NCBI RefSeq assembly: GCF_000003605.2
Contig: NW_003106521.1
Span: forward strand, 1 to 47,032
Reading direction: 5' to 3'
Length of the DNA stretch: 47,032 nt
Origin: Saccoglossus kowalevskii
Taxonomy: Eukaryota > Hemichordata > Enteropneusta > Harrimaniidae
Below the pieces are notes generated by a model. That model did not search any database. It was given only the letters and a program-made list of their open reading frames with translations, and was not told the origin of the DNA. Below, in pieces: positions 36,831 to 47,032 of the stretch. A program made the translations under genes and the position numbers. Every line of letters begins with the position of its first letter. Position 1 is the first letter of the stretch.

Positions 36831-37320
36831 GTGGAATTTAAGATTGGCCAACTAGACTCACCAGCCAAATGCTAGTGCTATTAATCTATGTAGAGTTGGC
36901 CGGTCGGACTCTCAAGTCATGTTGTTGTTGTTGGTGAGGAATTTAAGATTGGTCAACTAGACTCACCAGTCAAATGCTAGTGTTATTGATGTATGTAGGG
37001 TTGGCCTTTCAGACTATCAAGTCATGTTCTTGTTGTTAGTGAGGAATTTAAGATTGGCCAACTAGACTCACCAGACACATTGCTCGTGTTATTGATGTAT
37101 GTAGGGTTTGCCTTTCGGACTCTCTAGTCATGTTGTTGTTGGTGAGGAATTTAAGATTGGCCAACTAGACTCATCAGTCAAACGCTAGTATTATTGATGT
37201 ATGTAGTGTTGGCCTTTCAGACTGTCAAGTCATGTTGTTGTTGGTGAGGAATTTAAGATTGGCCAACTAGACTCACCAGTCACATTGCTAATGCTATTAA
37301 TGTATGTAGTGTTGGCCTTT

Positions 37321-38975
37321 CAGACTCTCAAGTCATGTTGTTGTTGTTAGTGAGGAATTTAAGATTGGCCAACTAGACTCACCAGACACATTGCTCGTGT
37401 TATTGATGTATGTAGGGTTTGCCTTTCGGACTCTCTAGTCATGTTGTTGTTGGTGAGGAATTTAAGATTGGCCAACTAGACTCATCAGTCAAACGCTAAT
37501 GCTATTGATGTATGTAGAGTTGGCCTTTCGGACTCTCAAGTCATGTTGTTGTTGGTGAGAAATTTAAGATTGGCCAACTAGACTCACCAGTCACACGCTA
37601 GTGCTATTAATGTATGTAGTGTTGGCCTTTCAGGCTCTCAAGTCATGTTGTTGTTGTTGTTAGGGTGGAATTTAAGATCTGCCAACTAGACTCACCAGCC
37701 AAATGCTAGTGCTATTAATCTATGTAGAGTTGGTCGGTCGGACTCTCAAGTCATGTTGTTGTTGTTGGTGAGGAATTTAAGATTGGTCAACTAGACTCAC
37801 CAGTCAAATGCTAGTGTTATTGATGTATGTAGGGTTGGCCTTTCAGACTCTCAAGTCATGTTGTTGTTGTTGGTGAGGAATTTAAGATTGGCCAACTAGA
37901 CTCACCAGTCACATTGCTAATGCTATTAATGTATGTAGTGTTGGCCTTTCAGACTCTCTAGTCGTGTTGTTGTTAGTGAGGAATTTAAGATTGGCCAACT
38001 AGACTCACCAGACACATTGCTAGTGCTATTAATCTATGTAGAGTTGGCCTTTCGGACTCTCAAGTCATGTTGTTGTTGTTGGTGAGGAATTTAAGATTGG
38101 TCAACTAGACTCACCAGTCAAATGCTAGTGTTATTGATGTATGTAGGGTTGGCCTTTCAGACTCTCAAGTCATGTTGTTGTTGTTAGTGAGGAATTTAAG
38201 ATTGGCCAACTAGACTCACCAGACACATTGCTCGTGTTATTGATGTATATAGGGTTTGCCTTTCGGACTCTCTAGTCATGTTGTTGTTGGTGAGGAATTT
38301 AAGATTGGCAAACTAGACTCATCAGTCAAACGCTAGTGCTATTGATGTATGTAGTGTTGGCCTTTCAGACTCTCAAGTCATGTTGTTGTTGGTGAGGAAT
38401 TTAAGATTGGCCAACTAGACTCACCAGTCACTTTGCTAATGCTATTAATGTATGTAGTGTTGGCCTTTCAGACTCTCAAGTCATGTTGTTGTTGTTAGTG
38501 AGGAATTTAAGATTGGCCAACTAGACTCACCAGACACATTGCTAGTGTTATTGATGTATGTAGGGTTGGTCTTTCAGACTCTCAAGTCATGTTGTTGTTG
38601 TTGTTAGGGTGGAATTTAAGATCTGCCAACTAGACTCACCAGCCAAATGCTAGTGCTATTAATCTATGTAGAGTTGGTCGGTCGGACTCTCAAGTCATGT
38701 TGTTGTTGTTGGTGAGGAATTTAAGATTGGTCAACTAGACTCACCAGTCAAATGCTAGTGTTATTGATGTATGTAGGGTTGGCCTTTCAGACTCTCAAGT
38801 CATGTTGTTGTTGTTGGTGAGGAATTTAAGATTGGCCAACTAGACTCACCAGTCACATTGCTAATGCTATTAATGTATGTAGTGTTGGCCTTTCAGACTC
38901 TCAAGTCATGTTGTTGTTAGTGAGAAATTTAAGATTGGCCAACTAGACTCACCAGACACATTGCTAGTGTTGTTG
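37321..38975 (+). repeat. H2 higher-order repeat, second locus
   Basis: The marker ggtcggtcgg at 37,732 and 38,676 is 944 bp apart. The block matches 27,241-28,720 at offset 10,081, checked also at the gtgagaaattt variant (27,474 and 37,555). It ends where a block copied from the 7.8-kb region starts. Confidence 0.87.
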
Positions 38976-40952
38976 ATGTATGTAGTGTTGGCCTTTCAGA
39001 CTCTCAAGTCATGTTGTTGTTGTTAGTGAGGAATTTAAGATTGGCCAACTAGACTCACCAGACACATTGCTAGTGTTATTGATGTATGTAGGGTTGGTCT
39101 TTCAGACTCTCAAGTCATGTTGTTGTTGTTGTTAGGGTGGAATTTAAGATCTGCCAACTAGACTCACCAGCCAAATGCTAGTGCTATTAATCTATGTAGA
39201 GTTGGCCGGTCGGACTCTCAAGTCATGTTGTTGTTGTTGGTGAGGAATTTAAGATTGGTCAACTAGACTCACCAGTCAAATGCTAGTGTTATTGATGTAT
39301 GTAGGGTTGGCCTTTCAGACTCTCAAGTCATGTTGTTGTTGTTGGTGAGGAATTTAAGATTGGCCAACTAGACTCACCAGTCACATTGCTAATGCTATTA
39401 ATGTATGTAGTGTTGGCCTTTCAGACTCTCAAGTCATGTTGTTGTTAGTGAGAAATTTAAGATTGGCCAACTAGACTCACCAGACACATTGCTAGTGTTA
39501 TTTATGTATGTAGGGTTGGCCTTTCAGACTCTCAAGTCATGTTGTTGTTGTTGGTGAGGAATTTAAGATTTGGCAACCAGATTCACCAGTCACATTGCTA
39601 GTGCTATTGATGTATGTAGTGTTGGCCTTCCATACTCTCAAGTCATGTTGTTGTTGTTAGGGTGAAATTTAAAATCCACAAACTAGACTCACCAGCCAAA
39701 TGCTAGTGCTGTTAATCTATGTAGAGTTGGCCTTTCGGACTCTCAAGTCATGTTGTTGTTGTTGGTGAGGAATTTAAGATTGGTCAACTAGACTCACCAG
39801 ACACATTGCTAGTGTTATTGATGTATGTAGGGTTGGCCTTTCAGACTCTCTAGTCATGTTGTTGTTGGTGAGGAATTTAAGATTGGCCAACTTGACTCAC
39901 TAGTCAAATGCTAGTGTTATTGATGTATTTAGGTAGAGTTGGCCTTTCAGACTCTCAAGTCATGTTGTTGTTGTTGGTGAGGAATTTAAGATTTGGCAAC
40001 CAGATTCACCAGTCACATTGCTAGTGCTATTGATGTATGTAGTGTTGGCCTTCCATACTCTCAAGTCATGTTGTTGTTGTTAGGGTGAAATTTAAAATCC
40101 ACCAACTAGACTCACCAGCCAAATGCTAGTGCTATTAATCTATGTAGAGTTGGCCTTTCGGACTCTCAAGTCATGTTGTTGTTGTTGGTGAGGAATTTAA
40201 GATTGGTCAACTAGACTCACCAGCCAAATGCTAGTGCTATTAATCTATGTAGTGTTGGCCTTTCAGACTCTCAAGTCATGTTGTTGTTGGTGAGGAATTT
40301 AAGATTGGCCAACTAGACTCACCAGTCACATTGCTAATGCTATTAATGTATGTAGTGTTGGCCTTTCAGACTCTCAAGTCATGTTGTTGTTGTTAGTGAG
40401 GAATTTAAGATTGGCCAACTAGACTCACCAGACACATTGCTAGTGTTATTGATGTATGTAGGGTTGGTCTTTCAGACTCTCAAGTCATGTTGTTGTTGTT
40501 GTTAGGGTGGAATTTAAGATCTGCCAACTAGACTCACCAGCCAAATGCTAGTGATATTAATCTATGTAGAGTTGGCCGGTCGGACTCTCAAGTCATGTTG
40601 TTGTTGTTGGTGAGGAATTTAAGATTGGTCAACTAGACTCACCAGTCAAATGCTAGTGTTATTGATGTATGTAGGGTTGGCCTTTCAGACTCTCAAGTCA
40701 TGTTGTTGTTGTTGGTGAGGAATTTAAGATTGGCCAACTAGACTCACCAGTCACACGCTAGTGCTATTAATGTATGTAGTGTTGGCCTTTCAGACTCTCA
40801 AGTCATGTTGATGTTGGTGAGGAATTTAAGATTGGCCAACTAGACTCACCAGTCACATTGCTAATGCTATTGATGTATGTAGTGTTGGCCTTTCAGACTC
40901 TCAAGTCATGTTGTTGTTGTTAGTGAGGAATTTAAGACTGGCCAACTCGACT
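38976..40952 (+). repeat. Segmental duplication paired with 7,770-9,640
   Basis: Offset is 31,206 then 31,312, with one extra monomer here near 39,560. It shares the unusual gttatttatg, gtgatattaatc and ccaaatg/gtagtgttgg hybrid monomers with its partner. It ends by joining a tcgactcatcagtcga monomer that belongs to the next block, where its partner has the cttc loop form. Confidence 0.88.
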
Positions 40953-42812
40953 CATCAGTCGAATGCTAGTGTTATTGATGTATGTAGGGTTGGCCTTCAG
41001 ACTCTCAAGTCATGGTATTGTTGTTGGTGAGGAATTTAAGATTTGGCAACCAGATTCACCAGTCACATTGCTAGTGTTGTTGATGTATGTAGTGTTGGCC
41101 TTTCAGACTCTCAAGTCATGTTGTTGTTGTTAGTGAGGAATTTAAGATTGGCCAACTTGACTCACTAGTCAAATGCTAGTGTTATTGATGTATTTAGGTA
41201 GAGTTGGCCTTTCAGACTCTCAAGTCATGTTATTTTTGTTGGGGAGGAATTTAAGATTGGCCAACTAGACTCACCAGTCAAATGCTAGTGCTATTAATCT
41301 ATGTAGAGTTGGCCTTTCAGACTCTCAAGTCATGTTGTTGTTGTTAGTGAGGAATTTAAGATTGGCCAACTAGACTCACCAGACACATTGCTCGTGTTAT
41401 TGATGTATGTAGGGTTTGCCTTTCGGACTCTCTAGTCATGTTGTTGTTGGTGAGGAATTTAAGATTGGCCAACTAGACTCATCAGTCAAACGCTAGTGCT
41501 ATTGATGTATTTAGAGTTGGCCTTTCGGACTCTCAAGTCATGTTGTTGTTGGTGAGGAATTTAAGATTGGCCAACTAGACTCACCAGTCACACGCTAGTG
41601 CTATTAATGTATGTAGTGTTGGCCTTTCAGGCTCACAAGTCATGTTGTTGTTGGTGAGGAATTTAAGATTGGCCAACTAGACTCACCAGTCACATTGCTA
41701 ATGCTATTAATGTATGTAGTGTTGGCCTTTCAGACTCTCAAGTCATGTTGTTGTTGTTAGTGAGGAATTTAAGATTGGCCTACTAGACTCACCAGACACA
41801 TTGCTAGTGTTATTGATGTATGTAGGGTTGGTCTTTCAGACTCTCAAGTCATGTTGTTGTTAGGGTGGAATTTAAGATCTGCCAACTAGACTCACCAGCC
41901 AAATGCTAGTGCTATTAATCTATGTAGAGTTGGCCGGTCGGACTCTCAAGTCATGTTGTTGTTGTTGGTGAGGAATTTAAGATTGGTCAACTAGACTCAC
42001 CAGTCAAATGCTAGTGTTATTGATGTATGTAGGGTTGGCCTTTCAGACTCTCAAGTCATGTTGTTGTTGTTGGTGAGGAATTTAAGATTGGCCAACTAGA
42101 CTCACCAGTCACATTGCTAATGCTATTAATGTATGTAGTGTTGGCCTTTCAGACTCTCAAGTCATGTTGTTGTTAGTGAGAAATTTAAGATTGGCCAACT
42201 AGACTCACCAGACACATTGCTAGTGTTATTGATGTATGTAGGGTTGGCCTTTCAGACTCTCAAGTCATGTTGTTGTTGTTGGTGAGGAATTTAAGATTTG
42301 GCAACCAGATTCACCAGTCACATTGCTAGTGCTATTGATGTATGTAGTGTTGGCCTTCCATACTCTCAAGTCATGTTGTTGTTGTTAGGGTGAAATTTAA
42401 AATCCACAAACTAGACTCACCAGCCAAATTCTAGTGCTGTTAATCTATGTAGAGTTGGCCTTTTGGACTCTCAAGTCATGTTGTTGTTGTTGGTGAGGAA
42501 TTTAAGATTGGTCAACTAGACTCACCAGACACATTGCTAGTGTTATTGATGTATGTAGGGTTGGCCTTTCAGACTCTCTAGTCATGTTGTTGTTGGTGAG
42601 GAATTTAAGATTGGCCAACTTGACCCACTAGTCAAATGCTAGTGTTATTGATGTATGTAGGGTTGGCCTTTCAGACTCTCAAGTCATGTTATTGTTGTTG
42701 GTGAGGAATTTAAGATTGGCCAACTAGACTCACCAGTCACATTGCTAATGCTATTTATGTATGTAGTGTTGGCCTTTCAGACTCTCAAGTCATGTTGTTG
42801 TTAGTGAGAAAT
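40925..42812 (+). repeat. Segmental duplication paired with 2,430-4,330
   Basis: The offset is a constant 38,496 from 2,761/41,257 to 4,231/42,727, with shared rare variants (ttttggactc, cttgacccac, gctatttatg). One base is missing near 40,995 (ggccttcagac). The block terminates inside the largest indel cluster in the window. Confidence 0.88.
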
Positions 42813-45800
42813 TTAAAGATTGGCCCAACTAGACTCACCCAGACACATTTGCTAGTGTTATTGATGTATGTAGTGTGGGCCTTTCAGACTCTCAAGTCAT
42901 GTTGTTGTGTTAGTGAGAATTTAAGATTGGCCAACTAGACTCACCAGACACATGCTAGTGTTATGATGTATGTAGGGTTGGTCTTTCAGACTCTCAAGTC
43001 ATGTTGTTGTTGTGTTAGGGTGGAATTTAAGATCTGCCAACTAGACTCACCAGCCAAATGCTAGTGCTATTAATCTATGTAGAGTTGGCCGGTCGGACTC
43101 TCAAGTCATGTTGTTGTTGTTGGTGAGGAATTTAAGATTGGTCAACTAGTCTCACCAGTCAAATGCTAGTGTTATTGATGTATGTAGGGTTGGCCTTTCA
43201 GACTCTCAAGTCATGTTGTTGTTGTTGGTGAGGAATTTAAGATTGGCCAACTAGACTCACCAGTCACACGCTAGTGCTATTAATGTATGTAGTGTTGGCC
43301 TTTCAGACTCTCAAGTCATGTTGATGTTGGTGAGGAATTTAAGATTGGCCAACTAGACTCACCAGTCACATTGCTAATGCTATTAATGTATGTAGTGTTG
43401 GCCTTTCAGACTCTCAAGTCATGTTGTTGTTAGTGAGAAATTTAAGATTGGCCAACTAGACTCACCAGACACATTGCTAGTGTTATTGATGTATGTAGAG
43501 TTGGCCTTTCAGACTCTCAAGTCATGTTGTTGTTGTTAGTGAGGAATTTAAGATTGGCCAACTCGACTCATCAGTCGAATGCTAGTGTTATTGATGTATG
43601 TAGGGTTGGCCTTTCAGACTCTCAAGTCATGTTATTGTTGTTGGTGAGGAATTTAAGATATGGCAACCAGATTCACCAGTCACATTGCTAGTGCTATTGA
43701 TGTATGTAGTGTTGGCCTTCCATACTCTCAAGTCATGTTGTTGTTGTTAGGGTGAAATTTAAAATCCACCAACTAGACTCACCAGCCAAATGCTAGTGCT
43801 ATTAATCTATGTAGAGTTGGCCTTTCGGACTCTCAAGTCATGTTGTTGTTGGTGAGGAATTTAAGATTGGCCAACTAGACTCACCAGACACATTGCTAGT
43901 ATTATTGATGTATGTAGGGTTGGCCTTTCAGACTCTCTAGTCATGTTGTTGTTAGTGAGGAATTTAAGATTGACCAACTAGACTCACCAGACACATTGCT
44001 AGTGTTATTGATGTATGTAGGGTTGTCCTTTCAGACTCTCTAGTCATGTTGTTGTTGGTGAGGAATTTAAGATTGGCCAACTTGACTCACTAGTCAAATG
44101 CTAGTGTTATTGATGTATTTAGGTAGAGTTGGCCTTTCAGACTCTCAAGTCATGTTGTTGTTGTTGGTGAGGAATTTAAGATTGGCCAACTAGACTCACC
44201 AGTCACATTGCTAATGCTATTAATGTATGTAGTGTTGGCCTTTCAGACTCTCAAGTCATGTTGTTGTTAGTGAGAAATTTAAGATTGGCCAACTAGACTC
44301 ACCAGACACATTGCTAGTGTTATTGATGTATGTAGGGTTGGCCTTTCAGACTCTCAAGTCATGTTGTTGTTGTTGGTGAGGAATTTAAGATTTGGCAACC
44401 AGATTCACCAGTCACATTGCTAGTGCTATTGATGTATGTAGTGTTGGCCTTCCATACTCTCAAGTCATGTTGTTGTTGTTAGGGTGAAATTTAAAATCCA
44501 CAAACTAGACTCACCAGCCAAATGCTAGTGCTGTTAATCTATGTAGAGTTGGCCTTTCGGACTCTCAAGTCATGTTGTTGTTGTTGGTGAGGAATTTAAG
44601 ATTGGTCAACTAGACTCACCAGACACATTGCTAGTGTTATTGATGTATGTAGGGTTAGCCTTTCAGACTCTCTAGTCATGTTGTTGTTGGTGAGGAATTT
44701 AAGATTGGCCAACTTGACTCACTAGTCAAATGCTAGTGTTATTGATGTATTTAGGTAGAGTTGGCCTTTCAGACTCTCAAGTCATGTTGTTGTTGTTGGT
44801 GAGGAATTTAAGATTTGGCAACCAGATTCACCAGTCACATTGCTAGTGCTATTGATGTATGTAGTGTTGGCCTTCCATACTCTCAAGTCATGTTGTTGTT
44901 GTTAGGGTGAAATTTAAAATCCACCAACTAGACTCACCAGCCAAATGCTAGTGCTATTAATCTATGTAGAGTTGGCCTTTCGGACTCTCAAGTCATATTG
45001 TTGTTGTTGGTGAGGAATTTAAGATTGGTCAACTAGACTCACCAGCCAAATGCTAGTGCTATTAATCTATGTAGTGTTGGCCTTTCAGACTCTCAAGTCA
45101 TGTTGTTGTTGGTGAGGAATTTAAGATTGGCCAACTAGACTCACCAGTCACATTGCTAGTGCTATTAATGTATGTAGTGTTGGCCTTTCAGACTCTCAAG
45201 TCATGTTGTTGTTGTTAGTGAGGAATTTAAGATTGGCCAACTAGACTCACCAGACACATTGCTAGTGTTATTGATGTATGTAGGGTTGGTCTTTCAGACT
45301 CTCAAGTCATGTTGTTGTTGTTGTTAGGGTGGAATTTAAGATCTGCCAACTAGACTCACCAGCCAAATGCTAGTGCTATTAATCTATGTAGAGTTGGCCG
45401 GTCGGACTCTCAAGTCATGTTGTTGTTGTTGGTGAGGAATTTAAGATTGGTCAACTAGTCTCACCAGTCAAATGCTAGTGTTATTGATGTATGTAGGGTT
45501 GGCCTTTCAGACTCTCAAGTCATGTTGTTGTTGTTGGTGAGGAATTTAAGATTGGCCAACTAGACTCACCAGTCACACGCTAGTGCTATTAATGTATGTA
45601 GTGTTGGCCTTTCAGACTCTCAAGTCATGTTGATGTTGGTGAGGAATTTAAGATTGGCCAACTAGACTCACCAGTCACATTGCTAATGCTATTAATGTAT
45701 GTAGTGTTGGCCTTTCAGACTCTCAAGTCATGTTGTTGTTAGTGAGAAATTTAAGATTGGCCAACTAGACTCACCAGACACATTGCTAGTGTTATTGATG

Positions 45801-46968
45801 TATGTAGAGTTGGCCTTTCAGACTCTCAAGTCATGTTGTTGTTGTTAGTGAGGAATTTAAGATTGGCCAACTCGACTCATCAGTCGAATGCTAGTGTTAT
45901 TGATGTATGTAGGGTTGGCCTTTCAGACTCTCAAGTCATGTTATTGTTGTTGGTGAGGAATTTAAGATATGGCAACCAGATTCACCAGTCACATTGCTAG
46001 TGCTATTGATGTATGTAGTGTTGGCCTTCCATACTCTCAAGTCATGTTGTTGTTGTTAGGGTGAAATTGAAAATCCACCAACTAGACTCACCAGCCAAAT
46101 GCTAGTGCTATTAATCTATGTAGAGTTGGCCTTTCGGACTCTCAAGTCATGTTGTTGTTGTTGGTGAGGAATTTAAGATTGGTCAACTAGACTCACCAGT
46201 CAAATGCTAGTGTTATTGATGTATGTAAGATTGGCCTTTCAGACTCTCAAGTCATGTTGTTGTTGTTAGTGAGGAATTTAAGATTGGCCAACTAGAATCA
46301 CCAGACACATTGCTAGTATTATTGATGTATGTAGGGTTGGCCTTTCAGACTCTCTAGTCATGTTGTTGTTAGTGAGGAATTTAAGATTGGCCAACTAGAC
46401 TCACCAGACACATTGCTCGTGTTATTGATGTATGTAGGGTTGTCCTTTCAGACTCTCTAGTCATGTTGTTGTTGGTGAGGAATTTAAGATTGGCCAACTT
46501 GACTCACTAGTCAAATGCTAGTGTTATTGATGTATTTAGGTAGAGTTGGCCTTTCAGACTCTCAAGTCATGTTGTTGTTGGTGAGGAATTTAAGATTGGC
46601 CAACTAGACTCACCAGACACATTGCTAGTATTATTGATGTATGTAGGGTTGGCCTTTCAGACTCTCTAGTCATGTTGTTGTTAGTGAGGAATTTAAGATT
46701 GACCAACTAGACTCACCAGACACATTGCTAGTGTTATTGATGTATGTAGGGTTGTCCTTTCAGACTCTCTAGTCATGTTGTTGTTGGTGAGGAATTTAAG
46801 ATTGGCCAACTTGACTCACTAGTCAAATGCTAGTGTTATTGATGTATTTAGGTAGAGTTGGCCTTTCAGACTCTCAAGTCATGTTGTTGTTGGTGAGGAA
46901 TTTAAGATTGGACAACTAGACTCACCAGTCACATTGATAGTGCTATTGATGTGTTTAGGGTTGTCCTG
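42813..46968 (+). repeat. Terminal H1 block up to the array edge
   Basis: From about 42,930 it follows 22,790 onward (offset 20,141). The ttgatgttgg monomers at 43,321 and 45,630 are 2,309 bp apart, the 2.31-kb H1 class. The gaccaactag monomers at 43,972 and 46,701 are 2,729 bp apart, the 2.73-kb class. The stretch 43,830-45,795 matches 21,380-23,345 and 45,521-46,890 matches 20,341-21,710, as expected of sliding copies of one HOR. The last monomer (about 46,895-46,968) is more diverged: ttggacaac, cattgatag, gtgtttaggg. Confidence 0.87.
42815..43016. other. Largest indel cluster, at a block junction
   Basis: The left part gains bases (atttaaagat, ggcccaac, tcacccagac, catttgc, gtgggcc). The right part mostly loses them (ttgtgttagtgagaattt, cacatgctag, ttatgatg). 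The switch of sign is near 42,890. The left side matches 2,430-4,330; the right side matches 22,790 onward. Confidence 0.8.
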
Positions 46969-47032
46969 TTCACAGTCCCATCATTTTGCGAACCAATGCC
47001 TGAATGGCAGCCATTTTTTGTAATAAAAATTC
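46969..47032. other. Right flank: decayed half-monomer, then unique sequence
   Basis: After about 46,968 the monomer anchors stop. Bases 46,961-46,988 can still be loosely aligned to the start of a monomer (ttgtcctg and cattttg against ttggcctt and catgttg), suggesting an eroded edge copy. From about 46,989 I see no repeat homology. An AATAAA hexamer lies at 47,022-47,027, but in an AT-rich stretch with no gene in view it means little. Confidence 0.8.

Larger units (their letters stand above)
33691..37320 (+). repeat. H3 higher-order repeat (~833 bp, 8 monomers)
   Basis: The marker gactatcaag occurs at 33,876, 34,707, 35,541, 36,374 and 37,012, giving steps of 831, 834, 833 and then 638. The marker gactgtcaag occurs at 34,081, 34,912, 35,749 and 37,220. 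The regular run is broken once, at about 36,507-36,830, by monomers of other types. Within each unit the cacattgctcg/gtttgcc monomer occurs twice, so the HOR has an internal partial repeat. It is the most homogeneous and probably youngest HOR in the window (inferred from near-identity of its copies). Confidence 0.88.
1..46968 (+). repeat. Giant tandem (satellite/megaminisatellite) array, ~105-bp monomer
   Basis: The array is continuous head-to-tail copies of one monomer, recognised by recurring anchors such as actctcaagtcatg, gaatttaagat, caactagactcacc and gatgtatgta. Spacing between successive TTGGCC-CTTTC anchors at 31, 134, 240 and 342 is 103, 106 and 102 bp, and the same spacing persists to the right edge, giving about 445 copies. 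I saw no copy in reverse orientation and no interrupting unique sequence. Neighbouring monomers differ more than monomers one HOR apart, which is the usual sign of higher-order satellite structure. One-bp length differences, frequent in-frame stops and absence of any long ORF argue against coding use. Whether it is centromeric, subtelomeric, intronic or interstitial cannot be told from the window. Confidence 0.98.

Noticed and set aside
1-46968. CRISPR array
   Set aside because: There are no short conserved repeats separated by unique spacers. The entire ~105-bp unit is repeated, with graded divergence and HOR structure.
1-46968. Long repeat-protein gene under a TAG-as-sense genetic code
   Set aside because: The cacattg monomers shift the frame by one base, after which TGA and other stops appear, so no long frame survives under that code.
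1-46968. Centromere assignment through a CENP-B box
   Set aside because: I saw no match to the NTTCG....CGGGN pattern in the monomers. HOR structure alone does not prove a centromere.
1-46968. Internal tandem repeat of a Helitron or MITE-type transposon
   Set aside because: Such elements can carry minisatellites, but no terminal repeats, end hairpin or transposase is visible, and only one array edge is present.
1-46968. Inverted segments within the array
   Set aside because: I looked for reverse-complement anchors such as catgacttgagagtc and aaattcctc in runs and saw none.
46989-47032. Polyadenylation signal or gene end (AATAAA at 47,022-47,027)
   Set aside because: It is a single hexamer in AT-rich DNA at the window end, with no coding sequence or transcript evidence.

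Overview
The whole window, from base 1 to about 46,968, is one head-to-tail tandem array of a roughly 105-bp monomer (102-109 bp, about 445 copies). Every copy I read is on the + strand. I find no gene, RNA gene, transposon or CRISPR in it. Only the last ~60 bases (about 46,969-47,032) are non-array sequence, so the window contains one real array edge (right) and starts inside the array on the left. Length, layered structure and AT-richness (about 40% GC in the reference monomer at 31-133) indicate satellite or megaminisatellite DNA of a eukaryote. The species cannot be named from this.

The array is organised on four scales. (1) A half-unit of ~50-53 bp: both halves of the monomer begin TTGGCC, carry AGACTC at the same offset and contain a GACT-N4-AGTC hairpin, so the monomer looks like an ancient dimer. 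(2) The ~105-bp monomer, whose length varies mainly through a nested TTG run and a 1-bp difference (cacattg against caaatg or cacacg). (3) Higher-order repeats (HORs): family H1 with periods near 1.88, 2.31 and 2.73 kb, which differ by a 4-monomer (~420 bp) module; H2 with a period near 945 bp (9 monomers); H3 with a period near 833 bp (8 monomers). (4) Near-identical 0.7-2.4 kb segments copied between distant positions, making a mosaic.

Layout: 1-5,409 mixed monomers with copy A of the largest duplication (1,384-3,775); 5,410-6,375 a block with unusually diverged monomers; 6,376-12,705 H1; 12,706-15,098 copy B; 15,099-27,240 H1, including local 4-monomer tandem duplications; 27,241-29,603 H2; 29,604-33,690 patchwork of blocks from elsewhere; 33,691-37,320 H3; 37,321-38,975 H2 again; 38,976-42,812 two long blocks copied from 7.8-9.6 kb and 2.4-4.3 kb; 42,813-46,968 H1 up to the array edge.

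Most notable: the paired hairpins kept in both half-monomers with variation concentrated in their loops; the 4-monomer ladder of H1; and dense clusters of 1-bp indels that sit at junctions between copied blocks. The last could be assembly seams or genuine recombination scars and should be settled before the long-range order is trusted.
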